NCBI GenBank assembly: GCA_905206455.1
Contig: CAJLHL010000039.1
Location: forward strand, 1-18,701
From: an uncultured Eubacteriales bacterium
GTDB lineage: Bacteria > Bacillota > Clostridia > Peptostreptococcales > Anaerovoracaceae
Reading direction: 5' to 3'
Length of the DNA: 18,701 nt
Part shown: positions 1-6,958 of the stretch, piece by piece
Layout of the letters: the number at the start of each line of letters is the position of its first letter
Numbering within the stretch: the first letter of the stretch is position 1
Notes under the pieces: generated by a model
The model's input: only the letters and a program-made list of their open reading frames with translations
The model's database searches: none
What the model was told of the DNA's origin: nothing
Made by a program: the position numbers and the translations under genes

Positions 1-337
1 GTGTCTGACTCCGGTGCGCCGGTTTTCTTTTTTTGAATCTGTTTTTTACCGACAGCCGTGTTGTCTGTGTCCGGCACAGGCAGAGCGGATCGTTGGGATC
101 GTCTTATTTTCATAAAATTTTTGGTTTCGCGGCCAAGCTGCCGGAGGATATCGCGGCTGCGCCCCTTCCCCGGGAAATGAAAATCGTTCGAATGCGGGAA
201 AAGTCCCGCTTCCCTCTGAGAACGAATGTTATCGGCGCTGTATTAAATAGAAATGATATGAAAATACACTGCATTCAGTTATGATAAAAAATAAGATATA
301 AAATAAACTAATTCAAATTGATTATATGAAAAATAAA
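1..337. other. non-coding stretch, no gene recognised
   Basis: I recognise no gene here on either strand; the longest open frame (33-284, +) has no ribosome binding site and an unfamiliar product. It holds a perfect six-pair hairpin GCGGGA-AAAG-TCCCGC (194-209) without a T-run. From about 240 the base composition changes sharply to AT-rich, leading into the promoter region at 312-389. Confidence 0.5.
11..31 (+). terminator. possible tail of an intrinsic terminator
   Basis: A short CCGG/CCGG stem (11-14 with 19-22) around the loop TGCG is followed at once by a T-rich run (TTTTCTTTTTTT, 23-34). This is the shape of a rho-independent terminator for a gene upstream of the window. The visible stem is only four pairs and the 5' part may lie outside, so the call is weak. 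Confidence 0.3.
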
Positions 338-366
338 TTGAAATAGATGGAAAATTATAATATATT
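338..366 (+). promoter_or_regulatory. candidate sigma-A promoter upstream of ecfT remnant and NTPase
   Basis: TTGAAA (338-343) and TATATT (361-366) are separated by exactly 17 bases in an AT-rich block. It would drive transcription through the ecfT remnant into the NTPase at 744. In such AT-rich DNA chance matches are common; the 17-base spacing and the flanking palindromes at 312-321 and 377-389 raise it above background. Confidence 0.45.
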
Positions 367-376
367 ATTATCTGTA

Positions 377-389
377 TTTCAAATTGAAA
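377..389. promoter_or_regulatory. operator-like palindrome TTTCAA-A-TTGAAA
   Basis: A perfect 13-base palindrome (TTTCAA, centre A, TTGAAA) lies just downstream of the candidate -10 at 361-366, where a repressor would block initiation. Its core TTCAAATTGA occurs again at 312-321, upstream of the -35. Paired sites on both sides of a promoter suggest an operator, but no regulator gene is visible in the window. Confidence 0.35.
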
Positions 390-390
390 C

Positions 391-705
391 AAGGCTCTGA
401 CAGGTTCGTCTGATCGGAGTGCAGACGATTTCAGCATAGCGCCGGAGTTTTTTCTGATTTTCTATGAGAAGCGCAGTCTTTTGCGGAAAAACTGGAAATC
501 ATCTCTGCCGGCGGCAGGGAAAGGGGACGCCGGCGCGATAAGGCATTCCGAACAGATGGCCACTGCGATGGAGGCCAGAGCTTTCCGGGCGATGCCGCGG
601 CGTACGAGTATGCGGAAGCTGAAAATGAAAAACAGAGACTGGATCTGTCTCGGCATTTTTCTTTTTCTGATGATTTTGCCGGCGGCGCTGTCGTTTGCAC
701 TGTAA
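391..705 (+). pseudogene. remnant of ECF transporter transmembrane subunit (EcfT), C-terminal part only
   Basis: The open stretch ends in a peptide resembling the C-terminal region of EcfT: an AIRHSEQMATAMEARAF segment followed by basic residues, an RDW and one last hydrophobic helix (LGIFLFLMILPAALSFAL). In intact EcfT, near 260 residues with several membrane segments, the (M)EAR(G/A) part belongs to the cytoplasmic coupling helix that binds the EcfA ATPases. Here only about 60 residues are EcfT-like. The segment before (about 391-520) reads as low-quality sequence, the membrane N-terminus is missing, and the only start in frame is a TTG at 481 without a ribosome binding site. I read it as a decayed gene. 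ECF genes and THEP1-like NTPases can be neighbours, which fits the gene downstream. It could also be a short real protein; I think that less likely. Confidence 0.5.
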
Positions 706-743
706 ACATGCGGTCCGAAAAAGGATAAAACAGAGGTGATATA

Positions 744-1319
744 TTGAAGATTCTGCTTACTGGAGAAGTACAGGTCGGGAAAAGTACGATAATACGCAAA
801 GTGACAGAAAGGCATCCGGATTGGAAGATCGGCGGTTTTGTCACGGTAAAGGCGCCGAAGGGAGCGCAGATACCGCAAAACTGGCCGGAAGGGCAGGAAT
901 TTCTACCTGACGCCGTCTATATCTGCAGAGCCGGAAAACCGCTGTTTTCTTCGGAATTCGGCGTGGTGGGAGACTGCGGTGAGTTCGGGTTTCCGAAAGG
1001 TTTTCCGGAGGTGTTTGACCGCGTGGGAAAGAGACTGGCCGAAGATACATCGGGCTGTCATCTGATGCTGATGGATGAACTGGGATTTATGGAAAATGAG
1101 GCGGAACTCTTTCAGGAGGCTGTGATCGAAACGCTGAAGAGCGGCGTTCCCGTTTTGGGGGTGGTAAAAAAGAAGAGTTCTCCTTTTCTCGACCGCGTAA
1201 GGGCTCTTGCCGGAGTGCGGATCATCGAGGTGACGGAAGAAAACCGGGACTCTCTTGCGGCTGCGGTGGAGCGGGAGATCTCCGGCGCGGTGGAGGATTT
1301 CCGGCGGGAAAGCTTCTGA
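744..1319 (+). CDS. THEP1-type nucleoside-triphosphatase
   Basis: A 191-residue P-loop NTPase of the THEP1 (DUF265) family, which hydrolyses NTPs in vitro and whose cell role is unclear. Visible motifs are the Walker A loop GEVQVGKST (residues 7-15) at the extreme N-terminus, a GGFVT segment near 30-34 typical of the family, and Walker B LMLMDELGFME (about 107-117, with D111 and E112). The length matches the family (about 170-190). The start is TTG at 744, chosen because a strong AGAGGTGAT ribosome binding site stands right before it and Walker A must be close to the N-terminus. It follows the ecfT remnant by 38 bases and is probably co-transcribed from the promoter near 338. The transporter partner is broken but the NTPase looks intact, so its function may not depend on the transporter. 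Confidence 0.85.
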   Translation: MKILLTGEVQVGKSTIIRKVTERHPDWKIGGFVTVKAPKGAQIPQNWPEGQEFLPDAVYICRAGKPLFSSEFGVVGDCGEFGFPKGFPEVFDRVGKRLAEDTSGCHLMLMDELGFMENEAELFQEAVIETLKSGVPVLGVVKKKSSPFLDRVRALAGVRIIEVTEENRDSLAAAVEREISGAVEDFRRESF

Positions 1320-1340
1320 TACAATTAAGATGTGTAAATC

Positions 1341-1369
1341 TTGACGAAATAGGAAAAGTATAGTATAGT
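1341..1369 (+). promoter_or_regulatory. sigma-A promoter of the rimP-nusA operon
   Basis: TTGACG (1341-1346), a 17-base spacer and TATAGT (1364-1369) form a near-consensus vegetative promoter, 22 bases after the NTPase stop. Transcription would start near 1376 and give a leader of about 125 bases before rimP, containing the hairpin at 1401-1428. Confidence 0.8.
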
Positions 1370-1400
1370 ATTAAAAGCTTAAAACAACACGACGTTATTG

Positions 1401-1428
1401 CAGAGAGTGGGGTGATCCCCACTCTCTG
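1401..1428 (+). promoter_or_regulatory. perfect leader hairpin of rimP
   Basis: CAGAGAGTGGGG (1401-1412), loop TGAT and CCCCACTCTCTG (1417-1428) form a perfect 12-pair stem about 25 bases after the predicted transcription start. No T-run follows, so it is not a usual intrinsic terminator. From memory, comparable GAGTGGG-type hairpins stand before rimP in other Firmicutes, which suggests a conserved leader signal (pausing, mRNA stability or autoregulation); its function is not evident here. Confidence 0.75.
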
Positions 1429-1499
1429 TGCATTGTAGGGGAAAATCCGACGATGCGGTGCGGCGTGATGCATTGGGAAGAAAGGTGACAGCGGTAATT

Positions 1500-1976
1500 A
1501 TGGCAAAGAAAAAAGTGAAAGACGCCGCCCGGGATCTTCTCGGAGATTTTCTGGGCGAACATTCTCTGGAGCTTTTCAATATCGAATTTGTGAAGGAAGG
1601 CAGAGACCGGTATCTGAGAGTCTATATCGATAAACCCGAGGAAAGCGGAGAATACGTCTCAATCGACGAATGTGAGCTGGTCAGCAGGTATCTGAGCGAC
1701 CGGCTGGACGAAACGGATCTCATCGAGGACAATTACTTTCTGGAGGTGTCCTCCCCGGGTCTGGACCGTCCTCTTCTGAAGGATTCGGATTATGTGCGCT
1801 ACGCGGGCAGGATGGTGGACGTCAGTCTGTACAGCGCTGCAGACGGCCGGAAGCAGATCTCAGGCGAGCTTGTCTCGCTGAAAGACGGCATCGTGACGAT
1901 CGAAGAGGAAGCGGGAAAGACGGTGGAAATTCCGATCGGACAGATTTCAAGAACCAAGCTGGCAGTAATCATTTAG
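1500..1976 (+). CDS. rimP: ribosome maturation factor RimP
   Basis: RimP helps assemble the 30S subunit. With the ATG at 1500 the protein is 158 residues, the usual size. That start has an AAAGGTGA site 11 bases upstream and gives the typical basic beginning MAKKK; an upstream GTG at 1428 is in frame but lies inside the leader hairpin. Family features are the N-terminal alpha/beta domain with YLRVYIDKPE, the SRYLSDRLDE segment, the signature FLEVSSPGLDRPL and a C-terminal SH3-like barrel (V-ISGELVSLKDGIVTIEEE). It is the first gene of the nusA operon and ends 16 bases before nusA, the standard arrangement in Firmicutes. Confidence 0.95.
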   Translation: MAKKKVKDAARDLLGDFLGEHSLELFNIEFVKEGRDRYLRVYIDKPEESGEYVSIDECELVSRYLSDRLDETDLIEDNYFLEVSSPGLDRPLLKDSDYVRYAGRMVDVSLYSAADGRKQISGELVSLKDGIVTIEEEAGKTVEIPIGQISRTKLAVII

Positions 1977-1992
1977 AGAGGGGAACAGTCAG

Positions 1993-3231
1993 ATGAACAA
2001 GGAGTTTATTCTCGCGGTGGAAGAACTCGAGAAAGAAAAAGATATTTCGAAAGATCTTCTCATCGATGCCATCGAGTCAGCTCTCGTATCGGCATATAAG
2101 AAGAATTACGGCAACTCGCCCAACGTCAGAGTCAATATCGACAGAGTCAACGGCGACATCGATGTATATATGAGAAAAAATGTGGTGTCGGATGAGGACG
2201 TCATGGATGAGTACGGAGAACTCACGCTGGATGAAGCGAGGGAGATCAACGAAAATTATGAGATCGGCGACGTGGTGGAGCTGAAGATCACGCCGAGAGA
2301 TTTCGGCAGAATCGCCGCACAGACCGCGAAGCAGGTGGTGGTTCAGCGGATCAGAGAAGCGGAAAGAGGCATCATCTACGACGATTTTGTAAACCGTCAG
2401 AGCGAAATCGCTACGGGTATCGTACAGCGCATCAGCAACGAGACGGTATTCGTGAATATGGGAAGAACGGAAGGAATTCTCTCGGCCAACGAGCAGGTTC
2501 CGGGAGAAACGTATGAGATCAATTCCCGGGTTAAAGTATATATTATGGATGTGAAGAAGACTACGAAGGGACCGCAGGTATACCTTTCCCGCTCTCATCC
2601 GGGTCTGGTCAAACGTCTGTTCGAACTGCAGGTTCCGGAGATCCGTGAGGGGATTGTGGAGATCAGAAGTATTTCCCGTGAAGCCGGTTCCCGGACGAAG
2701 ATCGCCGTCAGTACGGCTGATCCCGATGTAGATGCGGTAGGAGCATGCGTGGGACCGAGGGGCAGCCGCGTACAGGCGGTGGTAGACGAACTCTTCGGAG
2801 AAAAAATCGATATCATCAACTGGAGCGACGAACCGGCGGAGCTGGTCAGCAGCGCATTGAGTCCCGCAAAGGTGGAGCAAGTCTTTATCAACGAGAACGA
2901 TTCTTCCGCCACGGTGGTAGTTCCCGACTTTCAGCTGTCTCTGGCCATCGGCAAAGAAGGGCAGAATGTGCGTCTCGCTGCGAAGCTCTGCGGGTGGAAA
3001 ATCGATATCAAGAGTCACACGCAGTTCGAAGAGGCGGGAGGTATCTACGACAGCCTGCGAACGGAAGCAGACGACGATGCCGGCGAAGATTTTATCGCAT
3101 ACGGGGAAGAAAATACGTTTGCAGAAGAGGAATCATATGAAGCGTTCGCTGAGGACAGCGAAATATGCGATGAGACGGCTGACGCGTACGATGAAGACGA
3201 TGACGGCATCGTCTTCACCGCGGAGGAGTAA
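1993..3231 (+). CDS. nusA: transcription termination/antitermination protein NusA
   Basis: NusA binds RNA polymerase and nascent RNA and modulates pausing, intrinsic termination and rRNA antitermination. The 412 residues show, in order, the polymerase-binding N-terminal domain (about 1-125), an S1 domain (about 133-200, TGIVQRISNETVFVNMG), and two KH domains with the GxxG loops GPRGSR (about 255) and GKEGQN (about 322). The start ATG follows an AGAGAGGGG site. After the KH domains comes an unusual tail of about 60 residues (from about 350) very rich in Asp and Glu and without aromatic-basic motifs. B. subtilis NusA ends soon after KH2 (371 residues), so this tail is an extra and is not the AR repeats of proteobacterial NusA. 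The gene is followed by a 99-base gap to rnpM. Confidence 0.97.
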   Translation: MNKEFILAVEELEKEKDISKDLLIDAIESALVSAYKKNYGNSPNVRVNIDRVNGDIDVYMRKNVVSDEDVMDEYGELTLDEAREINENYEIGDVVELKITPRDFGRIAAQTAKQVVVQRIREAERGIIYDDFVNRQSEIATGIVQRISNETVFVNMGRTEGILSANEQVPGETYEINSRVKVYIMDVKKTTKGPQVYLSRSHPGLVKRLFELQVPEIREGIVEIRSISREAGSRTKIAVSTADPDVDAVGACVGPRGSRVQAVVDELFGEKIDIINWSDEPAELVSSALSPAKVEQVFINENDSSATVVVPDFQLSLAIGKEGQNVRLAAKLCGWKIDIKSHTQFEEAGGIYDSLRTEADDDAGEDFIAYGEENTFAEEESYEAFAEDSEICDETADAYDEDDDGIVFTAEE

Positions 3232-3330
3232 ACAGAAGCGGGAAAGCAGCGAAGCGTCATGAGCGGCGTATATTTCTTCAGCAGATTTCGATCCGCTGCG
3301 GAAAGGAAGCCGCGGAAAGCGGGGCTTAAG

Positions 3331-3606
3331 ATGAAAACGAAAAAAGTACCGATGCGCCGGTGCGCGGGCTGTATGCAGTCGAAGCAGAAGAGAGAATTGA
3401 TCCGAATCGTCGGTGACAAAGAGGGCTGTGTAAAACTGGACGTTACAGGCAAAGCTCCGGGAAGAGGGGTTTATCTGTGTCCGGACAGCGGCTGTTTCCG
3501 CATCGCGCGGAAAAAGCAGGCGATTTCCAGGAATCTCGGAATAAAAGTGCCGGAAGAGGCGCTTGACGAAATTTTTGAGGAACTCAAAAATTATGAAAAA
3601 GAGTAA
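3331..3606 (+). CDS. rnpM: RNase P modulator RnpM (YlxR family)
   Basis: A 91-residue protein of the YlxR family. The B. subtilis member binds RNase P RNA and lowers its activity, hence the name RnpM. Family marks are PMRRCAGCMQSKQKRELIRIV near the N-terminus, LDVTGKAPGRGVYLC in the middle and a basic CFRIARKKQAI segment. The start is set at 3331 because MKTKKVPMRRC is the typical beginning; an in-frame ATG at 3259 would add 24 unlike residues. The ribosome binding site is weak (AGCGGGG). Its 3' end overlaps ylxQ by 14 bases, so the two are probably translationally coupled. Confidence 0.93.
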   Translation: MKTKKVPMRRCAGCMQSKQKRELIRIVGDKEGCVKLDVTGKAPGRGVYLCPDSGCFRIARKKQAISRNLGIKVPEEALDEIFEELKNYEKE

Positions 3607-3922
3607 GTTAGCGAGTTATTTAGGTTTGGCAAGACGCGCGGGAAAAGTCCTTTCGGGCTATAAGACCTGCGCCGGTACGATCGGCAGAGGAAATATAAAA
3701 CTGATTATCCTCGCTGAGGATACGTCGCAGAATACAAAAGACAAATTCACGGCGCTGTGTGAGCGGCGCGGGGTGCCATTTAAAATTTACGGATCGTCGG
3801 AAGCACTGTCGGCGATGACAGGACTGACGGGAAGAGGAATTTTCGGCATCACAGACGTTAATTTTGCGGAAGCGATGATAAAGGAGATCGAGAATGAACA
3901 GATAATGCTGAACGTGGAATAA
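3593..3922 (+). CDS. L7Ae/L30e-family K-turn RNA-binding protein YlxQ
   Basis: A 109-residue L7Ae/L30e/S12e-type protein, a family that binds kink-turn RNA. It starts with MKKSKLASYLGLARRAGKVL and contains SGYKTC, KLIILAEDTSQNTKDKF and RRGVPFKIYGSSEALS, the standard layout of YlxQ. The ATG at 3593 lies inside the end of rnpM, with GAGGAAC as ribosome binding site about ten bases upstream; an earlier ATG at 3563 would add residues unlike the family. It sits 12 bases before infB, as in Bacillus. Confidence 0.93.
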   Translation: MKKSKLASYLGLARRAGKVLSGYKTCAGTIGRGNIKLIILAEDTSQNTKDKFTALCERRGVPFKIYGSSEALSAMTGLTGRGIFGITDVNFAEAMIKEIENEQIMLNVE

Positions 3923-3934
3923 AGGAGGACGGTT

Positions 3935-6397
3935 ATGGCGACAAGAGTGTATGAGTTAGCCAAGGAATTGGGCATGAGCAATAAGGAAATGCTCAACAAG
4001 TTAAACGGCATGGGAATCGAAGTATCGAGTCATATGAACGCTGTTTCAGATAAGGATTGTCTCGCGGTGAGAAATTCGATGGCGAAGAACAGAGCGCCGA
4101 AGGACGTAAAATCGGAGACAAAGAACAAATCTGCCGATGCAAAGGGCAGAAGCGGCGAAGCTCCCGGTGAGAAGCAGGAAAACCGCCCTGCAAAGCCGAA
4201 AGGAAAAGGCAGACCGGTTCAAAACGGGCAGCAGAAGAGCGGTCAGGAAAAGAGAGCAGATCGGCCGCAGCAGCAGAGAAATACGCGTCCCGGCGGCCAG
4301 AATGACCGCAGCGACAGAAAGCCGGGTCAAGGCGGTCCGTCCAGAGATCGCAAAAATGATAACAGAAAAACCGGAACAGGGACGCAGCGCAGCGATAATT
4401 CCAAAACGGCGCGGGGAAAAAACGGCGGCAGCGGCAGCAGAGATAACCGCACGAGGAACAGCAGCGCGGCGGGGGGAAGCCAGAGTTCCAATCGCAGCGA
4501 TTCGGATAAAAAGAACAGCAGAGATAAAAAGTTCAATATGACGAAGATGGCAAAACCACAGCACAAACACAGAAAAGATCACAGAAAAGAGCAGCGAAAG
4601 GAAGACGCGAGAAAAGCGGAAGAGGCTGCTGCGGCAATTCCTGCAGGGGCTACGGTCGTAACCGTTCCGATTACGGTAAAAGGACTTTCCGAACAGATCG
4701 AAGTCTCAACCTCGAAACTCATCATGACCCTCATGAAGATGGGCATTATGGCTAATATCAATCAGAATCTGGATGAAGATACCGTCCAGATCCTCGGTGA
4801 CGAACTGGGCAAACAGATCGTCATCGGCAAGGTCGAAGAAGAGGAAGCGGAAGAAGGAATCGAAAACTTCACAGACCGCGAGGAGGATCTGAGAGCCAGA
4901 CCGCCGATTATCACCGTTATGGGTCACGTCGATCACGGTAAAACCTCCTTACTGGATAAAATCAGACATTCCAGCGTCACTGCCAGTGAATCCGGCGGAA
5001 TCACACAGCATATCGGCGCATCTGAGATCACACACAACGGACAGCGTATCGTATTCCTCGATACGCCGGGCCACGAAGCGTTTACAGCGATGCGTGCCAG
5101 AGGCGCGTATGTCACTGACATCGCGGTACTGGTCGTTGCGGCGGACGACAGCGTAAAGCCGCAGACGGTAGAGGCGATCAGCCATGCAAAAGCGGCGGCG
5201 GTTCCTATTATCGTGGCGATCAACAAGATCGATAAACCGGGCGCCAATCAGGAAAAGGTAAAGCAGGATCTGGCGGAACACGGTATTCTGGTGGAGGACT
5301 GGGGCGGCGATGTGATCAGCGTTCCGGTATCCGCAAAGACGGGAGAGGGAATCGATTCACTGCTGGAGATGATTCTTCTTCAGGCAGAGATGCTGGAGCT
5401 CAAAGCGAATCCGAACAGACTCGCCCTGGGTACGGTAATCGAAGCCCGTCTCGACAAGCAGAAGGGCGCGGTAGCGACACTGCTGGTACTCAACGGCACA
5501 CTTCACGCGGGCATGTCTGTCGTCGCGGGCAATTGCAGCGGCCGCATCAAAGCGATGACGAATTACCGGGGCGATAAGCTCAAAAAAGCTGGTCCAGCCA
5601 CTGCGGTGGAAATTCTCGGCCTGACCGAAGTCCCGGAGGCCGGCGACGAGTTTAACGCTGTCAGCTCCGATAAGGTAGCCCGTGAGATCGCGGAAAACAG
5701 AAAACTCAAGCAGAGAGAACAGGTGATGCAGAAGAACGCCGGCGTTACGCTGGAACAGTTATTCAGCCAGATCGAACAGGGCGATGTAAAGGAACTCAAT
5801 CTGATCATCAAGGCCGACGTCCAGGGTTCGGTGGGCGCGCTGGTGTCTTCTCTCGAAAAGCTCAAGAAAGAAAACGTGGCGGTGCGGATTCTCCATACCG
5901 GCGTAGGTACGATCAATGAATCGGATATCATGCTGGCCAGCACCACAAACGCTATCGTCATCGGCTTCAATGTGAGACCGAGTGTGGCAGTCTCCAGCAT
6001 GGCGCAGCGAGACGGCGTGGAAATCAGAACCTACAGTGTCATTTACGAGGCCATCGAAGAAGTGGAAGCGGCGCTCAAGGGTATGCTGGATCCTGAATTT
6101 AAGGAAGAGGTTCTGGGCAATATAGAAGTCAGAAACACCTTTAAGGTGCCGAATGTCGGTATCATCGCCGGCGCTTACGTGCTTACCGGAAAGGTGGAGA
6201 GAAATGCCAGCATCCGCCTCATCCGCGACGGCATCGTAGTGCACGAAGGCAAGATCTCCTCTCTGAAGAGATTTAAGGACGATGCAAAGGAAGTCAGCCA
6301 CGGATTCGAGTGCGGTATCGGCATCGAAAATTATAACGACATCAAGGAAGGCGATATCATCGAAGCTTTCAAGATGGTAGAAGTGGAAAGAAAGTAA
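3935..6397 (+). CDS. infB: translation initiation factor IF-2
   Basis: IF-2 is the GTPase that places initiator fMet-tRNA on the 30S subunit and promotes subunit joining. The 820 residues show an N-terminal IF2_N helix bundle (about 1-50), a long low-complexity linker rich in Arg, Gly, Asn, Gln, Ser and Lys (about 55-225), a second IF2_N domain (about 240-300), and the G domain: G1 GHVDHGKT (330-337), the GGITQHIGA switch, G3 DTPGHE (376-381), G4 NKID (430-433) and G5 SAK (466-468). Beta-barrel domains and the fMet-tRNA-binding C-terminal domain follow, ending in GDIIEAF. The start has a near-perfect AAAGGAGGA site. The stop is one base before the rbfA ATG. No defect is visible. Confidence 0.98.
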   Translation: MATRVYELAKELGMSNKEMLNKLNGMGIEVSSHMNAVSDKDCLAVRNSMAKNRAPKDVKSETKNKSADAKGRSGEAPGEKQENRPAKPKGKGRPVQNGQQKSGQEKRADRPQQQRNTRPGGQNDRSDRKPGQGGPSRDRKNDNRKTGTGTQRSDNSKTARGKNGGSGSRDNRTRNSSAAGGSQSSNRSDSDKKNSRDKKFNMTKMAKPQHKHRKDHRKEQRKEDARKAEEAAAAIPAGATVVTVPITVKGLSEQIEVSTSKLIMTLMKMGIMANINQNLDEDTVQILGDELGKQIVIGKVEEEEAEEGIENFTDREEDLRARPPIITVMGHVDHGKTSLLDKIRHSSVTASESGGITQHIGASEITHNGQRIVFLDTPGHEAFTAMRARGAYVTDIAVLVVAADDSVKPQTVEAISHAKAAAVPIIVAINKIDKPGANQEKVKQDLAEHGILVEDWGGDVISVPVSAKTGEGIDSLLEMILLQAEMLELKANPNRLALGTVIEARLDKQKGAVATLLVLNGTLHAGMSVVAGNCSGRIKAMTNYRGDKLKKAGPATAVEILGLTEVPEAGDEFNAVSSDKVAREIAENRKLKQREQVMQKNAGVTLEQLFSQIEQGDVKELNLIIKADVQGSVGALVSSLEKLKKENVAVRILHTGVGTINESDIMLASTTNAIVIGFNVRPSVAVSSMAQRDGVEIRTYSVIYEAIEEVEAALKGMLDPEFKEEVLGNIEVRNTFKVPNVGIIAGAYVLTGKVERNASIRLIRDGIVVHEGKISSLKRFKDDAKEVSHGFECGIGIENYNDIKEGDIIEAFKMVEVERK

Positions 6398-6398
6398 A

Positions 6399-6818
6399 AT
6401 GGCAAAGAATTACAGATCGGGCAGGCTGGGCGAAGAAATCCGTAAGACCGTGGGCATGATGCTGCTCACCGAGCTGAAAGATCGCAGGCTTCAGGGCAGG
6501 ATGATCAGCGTATCTGATGTAGAAGTCAGTTCTGACGGCAGTTACGCCACCGTATATCTCAGCGTGATGGGCAGGAACATCGAAAGCGGCGCACAGGAAG
6601 AAGAAAAAAAGGAAATCCTGACGGCGATGAAGAGTGCGGCAGGCCTCATCCGCAGAGAGATCGGAAGAGCCGTCAAAGTGAGACATGTGCCGGAACTGAC
6701 GTTTAAGATCGACAGCTCGCTGGAATATGGAAGACATATGTCCAAGGTGATCGACAGCCTGAACATTTCGAAAGAGAACGAAGAGACAGATACGGCGGAG
6801 GAGCCCGGAGACGAATAG
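6399..6818 (+). CDS. rbfA: 30S ribosome-binding factor RbfA
   Basis: RbfA is a KH-like cold-shock factor that binds immature 30S subunits and helps 16S rRNA 5'-end maturation. The 139-residue product has the usual features: a basic N-terminus (NYRSGRLGEEIRKTVGMML), VSDVEVSSDGSYATVYLSVMG, and the C-terminal KVRHVPELTFKIDSSLEYG. It ends in an acidic tail of about 15 residues. The ATG follows the infB stop by one base, so translation is probably coupled; the upstream site (GTGGAAAG) is weak. Confidence 0.96.
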   Translation: MAKNYRSGRLGEEIRKTVGMMLLTELKDRRLQGRMISVSDVEVSSDGSYATVYLSVMGRNIESGAQEEEKKEILTAMKSAAGLIRREIGRAVKVRHVPELTFKIDSSLEYGRHMSKVIDSLNISKENEETDTAEEPGDE

Positions 6819-6873
6819 TTTCCGGCTTTTCCGCGAAGGCGTAAAACATAAAAAGGGCTCGGGAACAGTATCG

Positions 6874-6929
6874 GCCGGAGCAAATGAATTTGCCGCCGGC
6901 GGCTGTTTGTGCGCCGCGTTAACCGGCGC
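6874..6929 (+). other. two hairpins in the rbfA-nrnA spacer
   Basis: The 140-base gap has two inverted repeats. The first is GCCGG, A, GCAAAT with loop GA (6874-6887), pairing with ATTTGC, CG, CCGGC (6888-6900): 11 pairs with one small internal loop. The second is GCGCCG/CGGCGC (6911-6916 with 6924-6929). No T-run follows either, so they are not clear terminators. They could be processing or stability elements, or a decayed terminator. The nrnA ribosome binding site (AAAGGGAG) is 14 bases after the second. Confidence 0.45.
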
Positions 6930-6958
6930 GGCCGGTTTGCAGAAAGGGAGACTCTGTT

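Noticed and set aside
33..284. 83-codon + frame at the window start
   Set aside because: No ribosome binding site and no familiar motif; it starts in the T-run of a terminator-like sequence.
2077..3018. Long open frame of 313 codons on the minus strand inside nusA
   Set aside because: It lies antisense to a certain NusA, has no family-like segments, and long antisense frames are common opposite genes with this codon use.
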